Source: Psychromonas arctica DSM 14288
GTDB lineage: Bacteria > Pseudomonadota > Gammaproteobacteria > Enterobacterales > Psychromonadaceae
Length of the DNA: 64,000 bases
NCBI RefSeq assembly: GCF_000482725.1
Contig: NZ_AXWP01000001.1
Span: forward strand, 419,336 to 483,335
Direction of reading: 5' to 3'
The position numbers and the translations under genes were made by a program. A model generated the notes under the pieces. That model was not told where the DNA came from, searched no databases, and saw only the letters and a program-made list of their open reading frames with translations. The first letter of the stretch is position 1. Each line of letters begins with the position of its first letter. Positions 35,543-44,857 of the stretch are shown piece after piece.

Positions 35543-36661
35543 ATGTCAGAACAATTATTAGTTACACCGTTTCATGCTTTACATATTGAAATGGGCGCAA
35601 AAATGGTTCCTTTTGCTGGTTATGATATGCCGGTGCAATATGCATTAGGTGTAAAAAAAGAGCACTTACATTGTCGTCAATCGGCGGGTTTATTTGATGT
35701 GTCTCATATGGGACAGCTGCGTTTAAAAGGTGCTAATGCAGCGGCGGCGATAGAAGCTTTAGTTCCTGTCGATATTATTGACTTGCCGGCGGGTAAACAG
35801 CGTTATGCTTTTTTCACTAATGAGCAAGGTGGTATTAGTGATGATTTAATGGTGACTAACTTTGGCGACCACTTGTTTGTTGTAGTCAATGCGGCTTGTA
35901 AAACACAAGATATTGCTCACCTACAAGCTAATCTTCCTGCTGATGTTGAAATTGATATTATTGAAGACCGCGCTTTATTAGCGATTCAAGGCCCAAAAGC
36001 AGCTGATATGTTAGCGAAGTTAAATGCTGACGTACAAAAGATGGTGTTTATGGATGCTGAAAAAATACAGCTCGTTGGGGTTGAATGTTATGTCAGTCGT
36101 TCTGGTTACACGGGGGAAGATGGTTTTGAAATATCAGTACCTGCTGCGCAAGCTGAACAACTTGCTCGTGAACTATTAGCAAATGATGAAGTGGAGTGGG
36201 TTGGGCTGGGTGCTCGTGACTCATTACGTTTAGAGTGCGGGTTATGTTTATATGGCCATGACCTAGATGAAACAACAACCCCTGTTGAGGCAAGTTTGCT
36301 ATGGGGTATCAGCAAAGCTCGTCGTGCTGATGGCGTGCGTGCCGGTGGTTTCATAGGTAGTGATATTATTCTGGAACAAATCGCGACAAAACAAGTTTCT
36401 CGTAAACGCATTGGTTTAGTGGGTCTAACTAAAGCACCGGTTCGTGAAGGTGCTAAATTGTTTGATGCCGCTGATAACGAAATTGGTATTGTGACCAGTG
36501 GTACTTTTGGCCCGACAAAAAGCATTCCTGTTGCTATGGGGTATGTTGGCACTGATTATACTGCGATTGGTACTGAATTATTTGCAGAAGTGCGTGGTAA
36601 AAAATTAGCAATGGTTGTTGAAAAAATGCCATTTGTAGCACAAAGCTACTATCGCGGTTAA
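35543..36661 (+). CDS. gcvT: Aminomethyltransferase (T-protein)
   Basis: 372 aa, the tetrahydrofolate-dependent step of glycine cleavage (GcvH-bound aminomethyl group plus THF to 5,10-methylene-THF and ammonia). Family blocks: MVPFAGYDMPVQY (about 18-30), FDVSHMGQ (about 49-56), GYTGEDGFEIS (about 188-198) and GLGARDSLRLECGLCLYGHDL, with the folate-site acidic residues. Full length. GGAG ribosome site. Same strand as the XRE-cupin gene but 448 bp away, so probably its own promoter. Confidence 0.96.
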   Translation: MSEQLLVTPFHALHIEMGAKMVPFAGYDMPVQYALGVKKEHLHCRQSAGLFDVSHMGQLRLKGANAAAAIEALVPVDIIDLPAGKQRYAFFTNEQGGISDDLMVTNFGDHLFVVVNAACKTQDIAHLQANLPADVEIDIIEDRALLAIQGPKAADMLAKLNADVQKMVFMDAEKIQLVGVECYVSRSGYTGEDGFEISVPAAQAEQLARELLANDEVEWVGLGARDSLRLECGLCLYGHDLDETTTPVEASLLWGISKARRADGVRAGGFIGSDIILEQIATKQVSRKRIGLVGLTKAPVREGAKLFDAADNEIGIVTSGTFGPTKSIPVAMGYVGTDYTAIGTELFAEVRGKKLAMVVEKMPFVAQSYYRG

Positions 36662-36709
36662 ATAAACTCAGTGATATGCAGGTTTCAACTATTTCTGATA
36701 GTGTAATTT

Positions 36710-36822
36710 GGTAGGTTAATAACGTCGTCGTTATTAACCTACCGCTTTAGATCCTGATACTGAAAGCACGTTCTAAACGTGCAATTAAAGCTGACAATCA
36801 CATTGTCAGCTTTAATTTTTTA
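36710..36822 (+). terminator. Triple hairpin and terminator after gcvT
   Basis: Three perfect stem-loops in a row: a 15-bp stem at 36710-36743 (TCGT loop; left arm GGTAGGTTAATAACG), a 7-bp stem GCACGTT/AACGTGC at 36766-36782, and a 16-bp stem at 36783-36817 (left arm AATTAAAGCTGACAAT, CAC loop) running into six T. The last is a strong terminator. The first two may protect the gcvT 3' end or be part of a small RNA. Confidence 0.75.
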
Positions 36823-37346
36823 AGGGGTTAGATAATGTTAATAAAAGAGGATGCTACGGTAGTGGATGCCATTATGATACACAATTCAAAGGTAATTCAG
36901 CTGCAGTCGTCCTGCTAACATCATGGGTAGGCGATGAGTTAATGTAGAACATCGTGATTGGAAATAACTTATCTGAAACGGCCTTTATTAAAAAGTAGCG
37001 GCCAATAAGTTTGAAATCCCTTGGTTTTCACCGTTAACTGAAATTGACTTTTGTGAGTATGCCACGTTAACGTCTTCTTTCATTTTATGTCGATACTATA
37101 TCATTTGTTTAAGCAGCCTTGGTTTTACCATTTCTGGTTTACACAGCCTGGCTTAATAGGTTTAGTCGAATCGGTATTTACTTATAATTACTTGGTTATG
37201 GTTATGGTTATGGTTATGCTGAATTGTGTAACGAACATCTGTACCGCTAATCTATTTTGTAACTGGTTAAATATATTAAGTAAACCTTAACGTAAATACT
37301 TGGTAATCTCCTGTTGAAAGCCATATTCAATTAACTCGGTAGCATA
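36823..37346. other. Non-coding stretch before rsuA
   Basis: About 520 bp with no gene I can support. An open frame at 37087-37290 is rich in Leu/Phe/Trp and contains the translation of a hexamer repeat, so it is not credible. The repeat is TGGTTA x4 at 37193-37218. Confidence 0.5.
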
Positions 37347-38090
37347 ATGCGTTTAGATAAATTTATTTGTAAAAGTACGCAATTAACAAAGCAGCAAGCC
37401 ATCACGGCAATAGAGTCGGGCGAGATCACTGTTAACGAGCAAGTGATCAAATCGGTTGCTACTCAAGTTCATGAAAATAATGTTATTCAGCACCAAAATC
37501 AAGTATTAACAGCTCGTCCATTTCGTTATTTATTACTGCACAAACCTGCCAATTTTATCTGTTCAAATGTAGACGATGTTTATCCCTCTGTGCTTAATTT
37601 ATTAAACTATTGCAGTAAAAATAGAAATGTTCAGGTTGTACAGAATCTAGAGCTCGTTTCTGAGTTACATATAGCAGGGCGCTTAGACGCAGATACCACT
37701 GGGTTAATTTTGATTACAGATGATGGGCGTTGGACATTTAATATCACGTCGCCCAATAATGGCTGTAAAAAAGTATACCGTGTAGGATTATCCCGACAGA
37801 TTAACCAGGAGGTGATAAAGAGGTTTGAACAAGGTATTCAGTTACAAGGAGAGAACAATTTAACGTTACCAGCCTGTTTAGAAATGATCAGTGACACAGA
37901 GGTTTTGTTAACTATTACTGAAGGTAAGTTTCATCAGGTAAAACGTATGTTTGCTGCGGTTGGTAATCGTGTTTTATCGTTGCATAGAGAACAAATTGGG
38001 GCTATAAAATTGGATGTTGAAGTAGGTGATTGGCGATATTTAACTGAACACGAAATCTTGTCATTTCATAAACAAAGCAACATAAGTTAA
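37347..38090 (+). CDS. rsuA: 16S rRNA pseudouridine synthase, RsuA type
   Basis: 247 aa. The N-terminal S4-like RNA-binding domain starts MRLDKFICKSTQLTKQQAITAI. Catalytic motif AGRLDADTTGLILITDDGRW (about 111-130) contains the catalytic Asp. C-terminal ITEGKFHQVKRMFAAVGNRV and LHREQIGAIKLD match E. coli RsuA closely, including the rigid spacing. RsuA makes pseudouridine 516 in 16S rRNA. About 15 residues longer than the E. coli protein because of an insert (NYCSKNRNVQVVQNLELVSEL) before the catalytic motif. Weak ribosome site. Confidence 0.88.
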   Translation: MRLDKFICKSTQLTKQQAITAIESGEITVNEQVIKSVATQVHENNVIQHQNQVLTARPFRYLLLHKPANFICSNVDDVYPSVLNLLNYCSKNRNVQVVQNLELVSELHIAGRLDADTTGLILITDDGRWTFNITSPNNGCKKVYRVGLSRQINQEVIKRFEQGIQLQGENNLTLPACLEMISDTEVLLTITEGKFHQVKRMFAAVGNRVLSLHREQIGAIKLDVEVGDWRYLTEHEILSFHKQSNIS

Positions 38091-38260
38091 AGCGCCTTAA
38101 GTTAATGTAAGCTAAAGTAATGTAAGTTAAAAATGTAGTAATTTATAAAATGGAAAATGTAAGCCTGGAATTATATAGGTTAAAAGTAATCAAAGTTAAA
38201 TTTATAGTCTAGTTAATTATATTTCAACTGTTTACTCGGCTCATCAAAGGATAATCGTCA

Positions 38261-38878
38261 ATGAATGATTTATATACACAAGTAATCACCGTCTTTTTAG
38301 GTTTTTTTGCGATCATGAATCCCATCGCTAATACGGCTGCTTTTGCAGGGTTGGTGGGTGATAAACCCAAAACTGAACAAATAAAAATTGCAGCTAAAGC
38401 CTTAATTATTACGTTTATTGTGATCTTGTCTTTTTCTTTACTTGGTAAAGCAATTTTTCACTTATTTGGTATCACCATTTCAGCCTTGAGAATAACTGGT
38501 GGAATTTTGGTGTTTCTTGTTGGGTATCACATGCTTAATGGGCACGGTTCTAAGTTACACTCCGCTGAAAACAAAGATGAAACAGATGTCGCCGTTTCCC
38601 CTTTAGCCGTACCTTTACTTGCTGGCCCAGGTACGATAGCTACTGCTATGAATTATTCTTCATCAGGTGAAATATCTGGTATCTTAGTGACTGTTTCTGT
38701 ATTTGCGGTGTTATGCATTATCACCTTTATCTGTTTTATATTTAGTTCAAATATTCTAGCGGTGATAGGTAAGAGTGGTTTGAGTATTGTAACCCGTCTA
38801 ATGGGGTTAATTCTTGCGGTGATCGGAATGCAAATGGTCATTGTTGGCATCACTGAAGTGGTTAGTACCATGACTTAG
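38261..38878 (+). CDS. MarC family membrane protein
   Basis: 205 aa with six hydrophobic helices. Family pattern: FFAIMNPIANTAAFAGLV (about 16-33), ITGGILVFLVGYHML (about 77-91) and AVPLLAGPGTIATAMNYSS (about 116-134). Closest in style to YhgN/MarC proteins. Once linked to multiple antibiotic resistance by gene position, but a transport function has not been shown. AAGGA ribosome site. Lone gene, no terminator evident. Confidence 0.87.
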   Translation: MNDLYTQVITVFLGFFAIMNPIANTAAFAGLVGDKPKTEQIKIAAKALIITFIVILSFSLLGKAIFHLFGITISALRITGGILVFLVGYHMLNGHGSKLHSAENKDETDVAVSPLAVPLLAGPGTIATAMNYSSSGEISGILVTVSVFAVLCIITFICFIFSSNILAVIGKSGLSIVTRLMGLILAVIGMQMVIVGITEVVSTMT

Positions 38879-39102
38879 ACTACCTGACCTTTTACAGCCT
38901 TGACTGACAAACGCTTAAAAGGCGTTGAAAGAATTTAAATCGGTTTATACAAAGATAAAGAAGGTCTAAAAATGCGCAGACTTAATTTATGCAGCGCAAT
39001 GTGATCCACTGCTCAGTAGTAGATTAATAACTTTAACGACTACAATGACGTTATTTTTTAATTAATAACGTCTGTTAGAACTGTTATTCAATACTATTAA
39101 GT

Positions 39103-40026
39103 CTATTTGTTAGCAGTCAGTACAAAATCTAAGGCGGCTTTAATTGCAGCTACTTGTGCGTTATTACAATCTTCATCCGTGGCTTTTTCACTATCAGGGT
39201 AAACCTCTGTTGTTGTTGTATAAAGTGCGTTGGTCATCCCACCACATAAACCCAACTGTTTAACCGGATAGTAAATGACACCTTCATCTTCTGCTATCGA
39301 GCCAATTATTTCGCCTTGATCATCTGCGGGTGCAATATGCGTCACTTGTTTAACCGCTTTAATGATTGCGGCTTGGAAAGCGGTTTGTTTATTTTCAGCG
39401 TCACCCACTAAATAAAATCCATCGGGGATAGCACCTGGAATATAGTCTTCACCGTCTCTTGCTGCTAATGCCGGTCTAAACTCACTTTCATCAGAATCTG
39501 TTGTCTCGTGTAAATCGATATGAAGAATTATTTCTCCTTCTAATCCAGCGACAAAGCGCATCGCATTACTGGCTTCTTCACTTGGGCTATTGACTGTAAA
39601 AGAGCGGTTTGGATCGATGGCATAAGGATTCCAACGAATAATATGTTCGTATCCCCATGGGCTCACACAGGGTAAAACAACGATATTAACATGCTCGGAA
39701 TATTCATTTGTGGCCGTTTGTAAAAACTGAATGGCACCGTGGACGCCACTAGTTTCATATCCATGTACACCGCCAGTGACTAATATGATGGGTTTATTAC
39801 GATCCCATTGTTGATTGGTTAATGCAAACAAAGGGTAACTGCTAGGGTTAATACTTAAAGCTCCATATTGCACAAGGTCAAATTCGCTGCTCAATTGTTC
39901 CAACGACGTTACCACTTGTTGCAGATATGAACGAGATTTTACACAAGCGTTTAACCATTGTTTTTTTTCAGTATCAGACCAAGCGATACCTGCTTGTCCG
40001 ATCGGATAGAATGTATTTTGTGACAT
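39103..40026 (-). CDS. M14-family zinc peptidase / succinylglutamate desuccinylase-like protein
   Basis: 307 aa, cytosolic. Zinc ligands are visible: H88 and E91 in TGGVHGYETSG, and H173 in LHIDLHETTD. The substrate-carboxylate Arg lies in DPNRSF (N140/R141). TTTTEVYP near the C terminus probably carries the catalytic Glu. The pattern fits the M14 carboxypeptidase subgroup annotated as 'M14 family metallocarboxypeptidase', related to AstE/AspA. Whether it cleaves peptides or N-acyl amino acids cannot be told. GAGGAAA ribosome site. Lone gene. Confidence 0.82.
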   Translation of the reverse strand: MSQNTFYPIGQAGIAWSDTEKKQWLNACVKSRSYLQQVVTSLEQLSSEFDLVQYGALSINPSSYPLFALTNQQWDRNKPIILVTGGVHGYETSGVHGAIQFLQTATNEYSEHVNIVVLPCVSPWGYEHIIRWNPYAIDPNRSFTVNSPSEEASNAMRFVAGLEGEIILHIDLHETTDSDESEFRPALAARDGEDYIPGAIPDGFYLVGDAENKQTAFQAAIIKAVKQVTHIAPADDQGEIIGSIAEDEGVIYYPVKQLGLCGGMTNALYTTTTEVYPDSEKATDEDCNNAQVAAIKAALDFVLTANK

Positions 40027-40219
40027 GTATTTTCCTCTTTAGATGCTTAAAAACAGAGTAAACTGAATTTGCTGCGCGTTTAACTGTCTGCTTACTTGGC
40101 TGCTGAAGTGACTAGTTCATTGAGTATAACTGATCATGTGTTCGATGATTATACGCTTATTATTTAAATACTTAAGTCACGTTGTAAATGAACTTTATGT
40201 ATTAAGAGGAAGACGTTTT

Positions 40220-40846
40220 ATGTACTACGGTGAAAAGCTAAATAGTATCACTCACCTTGTTGGGGCTATATTAGCATTGGTCGGCTTTGGGTCGTTGTTA
40301 ACTATTGCTTTTGAACAAGCGCATTGGCGAATAGTCGTGAGTTTTGTTGTCTTCGGCTTAACCTTGATTATGCTTTATAGCATGTCCACTCTGTACCATA
40401 GTTTGCAAAGCGTTAAACTTAAAAAAGTATTCCAACAGTTAGATCATGTGTCAATTTACCTTTTAATTGCAGGCACTTATACACCTTATATGTTGCTGTC
40501 TTTAGAAGGAGATGGAGGCATGTTGATGTTAGCTTTAGTGTGGGGACTCGCTGTCATTGGTTTGGTCATTGATGTACTGATTGTAAAGCGCATAGAGTGG
40601 TTACAAATCATTATCTATTTGGCCATGGGGTGGATATGTGTTTTTAAATACAGTAGTTTGCAAAATGCTATTCCAGGACCTGGTATTACATGGTTAACGG
40701 TCGGTGGCATCGCTTATACTGTGGGGATTGTGTTTTATGTCTTGGACGACTTTGATAAGTTAAAACATGCTCATGGTATTTGGCACTTGTTTGTGTTGAT
40801 GGGGTCGGTCAGTCATTTTATCTCTATTGCTTTTTATGTTCGTTAA
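40220..40846 (+). CDS. Hemolysin III / TrhA family membrane protein
   Basis: 208 aa, seven hydrophobic helices, PAQR-related. Family signatures: GEKLNSITHLVGAILALVG at the N terminus, STLYHSL in the middle (conserved Ser and His), a YLLIAGTYTPY block, and HGIWHLFVLMGSVSHF with conserved His residues near the C terminus. TrhA in E. coli affects membrane energetics and unsaturated fatty acid balance; haemolytic activity is not implied. The frame is open from 40136, but the ATG at 40220 has GAGGAAG upstream and gives the standard N terminus. Confidence 0.87.
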   Translation: MYYGEKLNSITHLVGAILALVGFGSLLTIAFEQAHWRIVVSFVVFGLTLIMLYSMSTLYHSLQSVKLKKVFQQLDHVSIYLLIAGTYTPYMLLSLEGDGGMLMLALVWGLAVIGLVIDVLIVKRIEWLQIIIYLAMGWICVFKYSSLQNAIPGPGITWLTVGGIAYTVGIVFYVLDDFDKLKHAHGIWHLFVLMGSVSHFISIAFYVR

Positions 40847-40965
40847 GGTCGATTACTTCATTAAGTGCTTGATTAACATCAAAAGATAACTTGGCTGATA
40901 CATGTAGTGAGGTCATTTGTCATTACCTTAAGCACTTTTTTAGCAACAAACGTTCAAAAAAGCCT

Positions 40966-40999
40966 AGATCACCGATAGTTTGTTATCAAAGTGATCTAG
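40966..40999 (-). terminator. Intrinsic terminator after the nrt operon
   Basis: Perfect stem CTAGATCAC/GTGATCTAG (40974-40982, 40991-40999), followed on the - strand by GC and six T. It lies about 40 bases past the nrtD stop. Confidence 0.85.
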
Positions 41000-41036
41000 T
41001 TACTGAATGTTGGTGAATACATAATAGTATTCACCA

Positions 41037-41873
41037 TTAAGCTGTTTTAGGTTCGTTTGTCGCAGGTATAGTTTTGTTTCGAATCGTTTCTACTTTACGC
41101 TGTTTTTCATACAAAAAAGTTAATACCTCTGAACGTAGACGATTGTAATGCATATCTTTTGATAAACTTAAACGGTCTCGCGGACGCTCTAATTCAACAT
41201 TCAAGATTTCACCAATGGTTGCACTCGGCCCGTTAGTCATCATCACTATTTTATCTGACAGTAATACCGCTTCATCTACATCATGGGTGATCATAATAAC
41301 GGTATTGTTGAGCTCATTTTGAATCTCCATCAAAGAGTCTTGCATATGTGCTCTAGTCAATGCATCCAATGCTCCAAAAGGCTCATCCATTAATAAAACC
41401 TCGGGCTGCATCGCTAACGCACGGGCGATACCTACACGTTGTTTCATACCGCCAGATATTTCGTTGGGACGTTTATTCATTGCATGATCCATGTGTACCA
41501 ATTTTAGATTATGTTCAATCCATTCTTTTTTCTCGGGTTTGCTCATGGTTTTACCAAACACTTGCTCAACCGCTAATTCTACGTTTTGATAAGCGGTTAA
41601 CCAAGGCAATAAAGAATGATTTTGAAATACGACGGCTCTTTCTGGCCCGGGTTCGGTAACTTCTTTACCACTTAAAATGATACCGCCCTTGGTCGCTTGA
41701 TAAAGTCCAGCAACCACATTCAAGACCGTTGATTTACCACAGCCTGAATGGCCAATTAGCGACACAAATTCACCTTTTTTAATTTTTAAATTAACATTTT
41801 TTAATGCGGTAAAACCACCGGTTGGGGTTGGAAACACCATATCTATATTGCTGATATCAAGTAAAATGCTCAT
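41037..41873 (-). CDS. nrtD: Nitrate ABC transporter ATP-binding protein
   Basis: 278 aa ATPase of the NrtD/TauB/SsuB type. Walker A GHSGCGKST (about 41-49), signature [17 protein letters not shown], Walker B VLLMDEPFGALDALTR, switch His in MITHDVDEAV. Energises uptake through NrtB with substrate delivered by NrtA. AAGGAAA ribosome site. Last gene of the - strand nrtA-nrtB-nrtD unit. The specificity call (nitrate or nitrite) comes from NrtA and the adjacent ANTAR regulator. No second, NrtC-like fused ATPase is present. Confidence 0.88.
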   Translation of the reverse strand: MSILLDISNIDMVFPTPTGGFTALKNVNLKIKKGEFVSLIGHSGCGKSTVLNVVAGLYQATKGGIILSGKEVTEPGPERAVVFQNHSLLPWLTAYQNVELAVEQVFGKTMSKPEKKEWIEHNLKLVHMDHAMNKRPNEISGGMKQRVGIARALAMQPEVLLMDEPFGALDALTRAHMQDSLMEIQNELNNTVIMITHDVDEAVLLSDKIVMMTNGPSATIGEILNVELERPRDRLSLSKDMHYNRLRSEVLTFLYEKQRKVETIRNKTIPATNEPKTA

Positions 41874-41955
41874 TATTCTTTCCTTAATTTCTGATACTTC
41901 GATTAAATAAATTAGACTTTTATATTGTTTGATTTATCTACAATGCTAGTTACCA

Positions 41956-42951
41956 CTAAACCGTAGTTGATGATTTATCCCAAGAAGCCATTCGTTGTAG
42001 TTGCAACATGCCTCTATCAAGTACAAAGCCAATAAAACCAATCACGATCACTGCTGCCATAATACGCGCTAAAGAATCAGAGCTACCATTTTGAAACTCA
42101 TCCCAAACGAACTTACCCAAGCCTGGATTTTGCGCTAGCATTTCGGCGGCGATTAATACCATCCATGCCACTCCAAATGACAAACGCATGCCTGTAAATA
42201 TCATGGGTACAGAGGCTGGTAACACAATTTTACGAATATGAGTAAACAGAGGTAAACGTAAAACGCGGCTGACATTTTTTAAGTCTTGATCTAATGAAGA
42301 AACACCAATTGAGGTATTAATGACCATTGGCCATAAGCTACATAAAGTGACGGTTAATAGTGAGTTCACAAATGACTTAGAGACTAAAGGGTCATCTGAC
42401 ACATACAAGGCACTGACGACCATAGTAACCAGTGGAAGCCACGCTAATGGCGAGACAGGTTTAAAAATTTGTATAATGGGGTTTACTGCTGAGTTTAAGT
42501 TTTTACTTAATCCCATGGCAATACCTAATGGGATAGCGATGATCGCGGCTAATAAAAAACCACTGGTGACTGTGATTAAACTGGTTACAATTTGATCCAA
42601 GAACGTTTCTTTACCTGTGTAGTTTCTGATTTTGACTTGATAACTAGGGTCTGCGGCTAATCTTTTATCATTACGAATATGTTGGCGATCGTAGAACTTA
42701 TCTGCTTTGATGCGTTCGGCTGTATGTTCATCGTAAAGAGAGTGAAACTGTTGGTAAACAGCCGTTGGCCCCGGGAAATCACCTAAAGACGTATGAATAT
42801 TTTTTGCGGCAATGCTCCATAGTAATAAAAAGATCATGATACCAAGTAGTGGCAAGATAACTATTTGGCAAGCCGACTTAAATAAACCCTGTAAGTTGCT
42901 CATTAAAGTGGGCGAGAGTGTTAATTTATTACTCAGTGAAATGGTTGTCAT
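41956..42951 (-). CDS. nrtB: Nitrate ABC transporter permease
   Basis: 331 aa, BPD-type inner-membrane permease with six core helices. The EAA-like loop appears in the C-terminal half (LKNVSRVLRLPLFTHIRKIVLPASVPMIFTGMRL region, split here only by length). It has a long periplasmic insertion after helix 1 (SLYDEHTAERIKADKFYDRQHIRNDKR region), typical of the larger NrtB proteins of gammaproteobacteria. AAGGA ribosome site. It lies 270 bp downstream of nrtA, with a large hairpin between, and 82 bp before nrtD. Confidence 0.88.
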   Translation of the reverse strand: MTTISLSNKLTLSPTLMSNLQGLFKSACQIVILPLLGIMIFLLLWSIAAKNIHTSLGDFPGPTAVYQQFHSLYDEHTAERIKADKFYDRQHIRNDKRLAADPSYQVKIRNYTGKETFLDQIVTSLITVTSGFLLAAIIAIPLGIAMGLSKNLNSAVNPIIQIFKPVSPLAWLPLVTMVVSALYVSDDPLVSKSFVNSLLTVTLCSLWPMVINTSIGVSSLDQDLKNVSRVLRLPLFTHIRKIVLPASVPMIFTGMRLSFGVAWMVLIAAEMLAQNPGLGKFVWDEFQNGSSDSLARIMAAVIVIGFIGFVLDRGMLQLQRMASWDKSSTTV

Positions 42952-43130
42952 AGTCTCGATTCCTTGTTAACGCTAGTGATACTAAGTGCAGTAGACAGTG
43001 CTCTTATTATTCAAATTTACTGTATAAATGTACGCGTCAAAAGAACAAGCTCTTGGCTGATAATGCCATTAAATAAATACTTTATTGTGCGTAAAATTTA
43101 GTCATTTGAGTAACTACAATTAATATGATT

Positions 43131-43197
43131 GGATTCGAGTTCTTATTCGTTTGTTATTGTTTTGTTTATAACAATTGTGCCGATTAAGCTCGAATCC
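43131..43197 (-). promoter_or_regulatory. Intercistronic hairpin between nrtA and nrtB
   Basis: Arms GGATTCGAG/CTCGAATCC with an inner ATTGTT/AACAAT stem, and no T run. It probably stabilises the nrtA 3' end or limits readthrough, giving more binding protein than membrane components. Confidence 0.5.
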
Positions 43198-43221
43198 AGT
43201 AATGATTAATTAAATAGGATG

Positions 43222-44607
43222 TTAAAGTTTGTCTTCTTTTTTAAGACCAATTTTAAATGAATCGATATAAGCATTAGGTGTATTACCGTCATAAACTAAA
43301 TCATCAATAAAGTGAGTTTGTGGTGCTCTAAAACCTTTTTCAGTGGCAAAATCAGGAAAGTCTTTGGCCTTCGCCAACTTCTCATCAATCAATGATTGCG
43401 CGGCTTTCTGGTAGATGTCAGGACGATAGACTTTTTTCGCTAAGTCTTTGTACCATTGGTCAGATTTTGCTTCTGAAATCTGTCCCCAACGACGCATTTG
43501 CGTTAAGTACCAGATAGCATCTGAATAGTACGGGTAAGTTGCATTGTGTCTAAAGAATACATTGAAGTCAGGCACTGCACGTTTATCACCTTTTTCATAT
43601 TCAAAAGTACCGGTCATGCTATTGGCAATTACTTCGTAATCTGCCCCCACATAATTAGATTGTGACAATATTTTCACTGCAGCAGGGCGGTTAGCATTGT
43701 CTTTTTCATCTAACCACATAGCTGCACGAATTAGTGCACGTGTTAAACGGATCGTTGTATTAGGGTATTTCTCTGCAAATTCAGCGGTTAGACCAAACAC
43801 TTTCTCTGGGTTATTTTTCCAAATTTCATAGTCAGTCACGACAGGTACACCAATGCCTTTAAATACGGCTTGTTGATTCCATGGTTCACCTACTGAGTAA
43901 CCGTAAATTGTGCCCGCTTCTAGTGTTGATGGCATTTGTGGTGGCGGAGTCACTGATAAGATGGCATCACTGTCTATGTGTCCACTTGTATCCCCTTTAT
44001 GTGGTGCATAAAAGCCAGGATGAATACCACCAGCCGCTAACCAATAACGTAATTCATAGTTATGCGTTGATACTGGGAAAACCATGCCTAAATTAAACGG
44101 TTTACCCTGTGCTTTATAAGATTCTACAACGGGTTTTAGTGCATCCGCTTTAATAGGGTGAACAGGCCAACCATCAGCTTGTTTAGGAATATTAGGTTTC
44201 ATCTGCTTCCAGATTTCATTAGAAACCGTGATTGCATTGCCATTTAAGTCCATGGAAAAAGGCGTAATAATATGTGCTTTTGTACCAAAACCCATGGTCG
44301 CTGCAATAGGTTGTCCTGCTAACATATGTGCTCCATCTAACGTGCCATCAATTAAACCATTTAGTAGAACCTTCCAATTGGCTTGTGCCTCAATGGTCAC
44401 GTATAAGCCTTCATCCTCAAAATATCCATTTTCGTAGGCTATAGCGATCGGTGCCATATCTGTTAACTTAATAAAACCAAACTTTAGTTCTTCTTTTTCT
44501 GGGAAACCTAACTCTTCAGCTTGTGAAAAAGAGACAATTGTCGCTGAAATAGCAATACTCAATGCTAGTTTCTTCGCCACAAACTTAACGGGTTTAATCC
44601 AACTCAT
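43222..44607 (-). CDS. nrtA: Nitrate ABC transporter substrate-binding protein (NrtA/CmpA family)
   Basis: 461 aa periplasmic binding protein. Basic N terminus and hydrophobic core ([16 protein letters not shown]) ending SQAEE: a Sec signal peptide with cleavage near residue 30. The mature part has [23 protein letters not shown] and the CmpA/NrtA blocks [15 protein letters not shown] and GEPWNQQAV, including the binding-site region GYSVGEPWN. Binds nitrate or nitrite. The frame extends to 44661, but ATG 44607 has AAGGA at good spacing and starts the signal peptide. Expression is probably gated by the ANTAR-type leader just upstream. Confidence 0.9.
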   Translation of the reverse strand: MSWIKPVKFVAKKLALSIAISATIVSFSQAEELGFPEKEELKFGFIKLTDMAPIAIAYENGYFEDEGLYVTIEAQANWKVLLNGLIDGTLDGAHMLAGQPIAATMGFGTKAHIITPFSMDLNGNAITVSNEIWKQMKPNIPKQADGWPVHPIKADALKPVVESYKAQGKPFNLGMVFPVSTHNYELRYWLAAGGIHPGFYAPHKGDTSGHIDSDAILSVTPPPQMPSTLEAGTIYGYSVGEPWNQQAVFKGIGVPVVTDYEIWKNNPEKVFGLTAEFAEKYPNTTIRLTRALIRAAMWLDEKDNANRPAAVKILSQSNYVGADYEVIANSMTGTFEYEKGDKRAVPDFNVFFRHNATYPYYSDAIWYLTQMRRWGQISEAKSDQWYKDLAKKVYRPDIYQKAAQSLIDEKLAKAKDFPDFATEKGFRAPQTHFIDDLVYDGNTPNAYIDSFKIGLKKEDKL

Positions 44608-44641
44608 ATTGTAAAATCCTTTTATTAATAGACATTTTTTG

Positions 44642-44726
44642 CAAAAAAAAACGCGCATCAATCCTCTTGTAAAAGAGTGTTGATGAGCGTCGTTGCTCTT
44701 CTTAAAACCCCAACATCATTGTGTGG
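44642..44726 (-). promoter_or_regulatory. ANTAR-type antitermination leader of nrtABD
   Basis: Read on the - strand. Hairpin P1 (44726-44710) is CCACAC/GTTGG with one bulged C and hexaloop AATGAT. After an 11-nt linker, hairpin P2 (44698-44685) is GAGC/GCTC with hexaloop AACGAC. Both loops have A at position 1 and G at 4, the ANTAR recognition pattern. P2's 3' arm lies inside the 5' arm of a strong intrinsic terminator (arms 44690-44673 and 44668-44651, then nine T). P2 and the terminator are mutually exclusive. The arrangement predicts that the adjacent NasT-like protein stabilises P1/P2 and lets transcription enter nrtA. Confidence 0.8.
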
Positions 44727-44857
44727 ATTCTAAATATCGTCCTTACTATCTACTGGCTATCTTCATTGATAGAAATAAAATAGTATGGTTATTGCGATGA
44801 CTGTGTTTATATACAGTCTATTGAATAATAATTAATTTTTAGACTAAATTTTCTAAA

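Noticed and set aside
37087..37290. 67-residue open frame as a gene
   Set aside because: No ribosome site, composition dominated by translated hexamer repeat, no recognisable product.
43131..43197. tRNA-like structure between nrtA and nrtB
   Set aside because: No T-arm or anticodon arm pattern; only a long stem with an inner hairpin.
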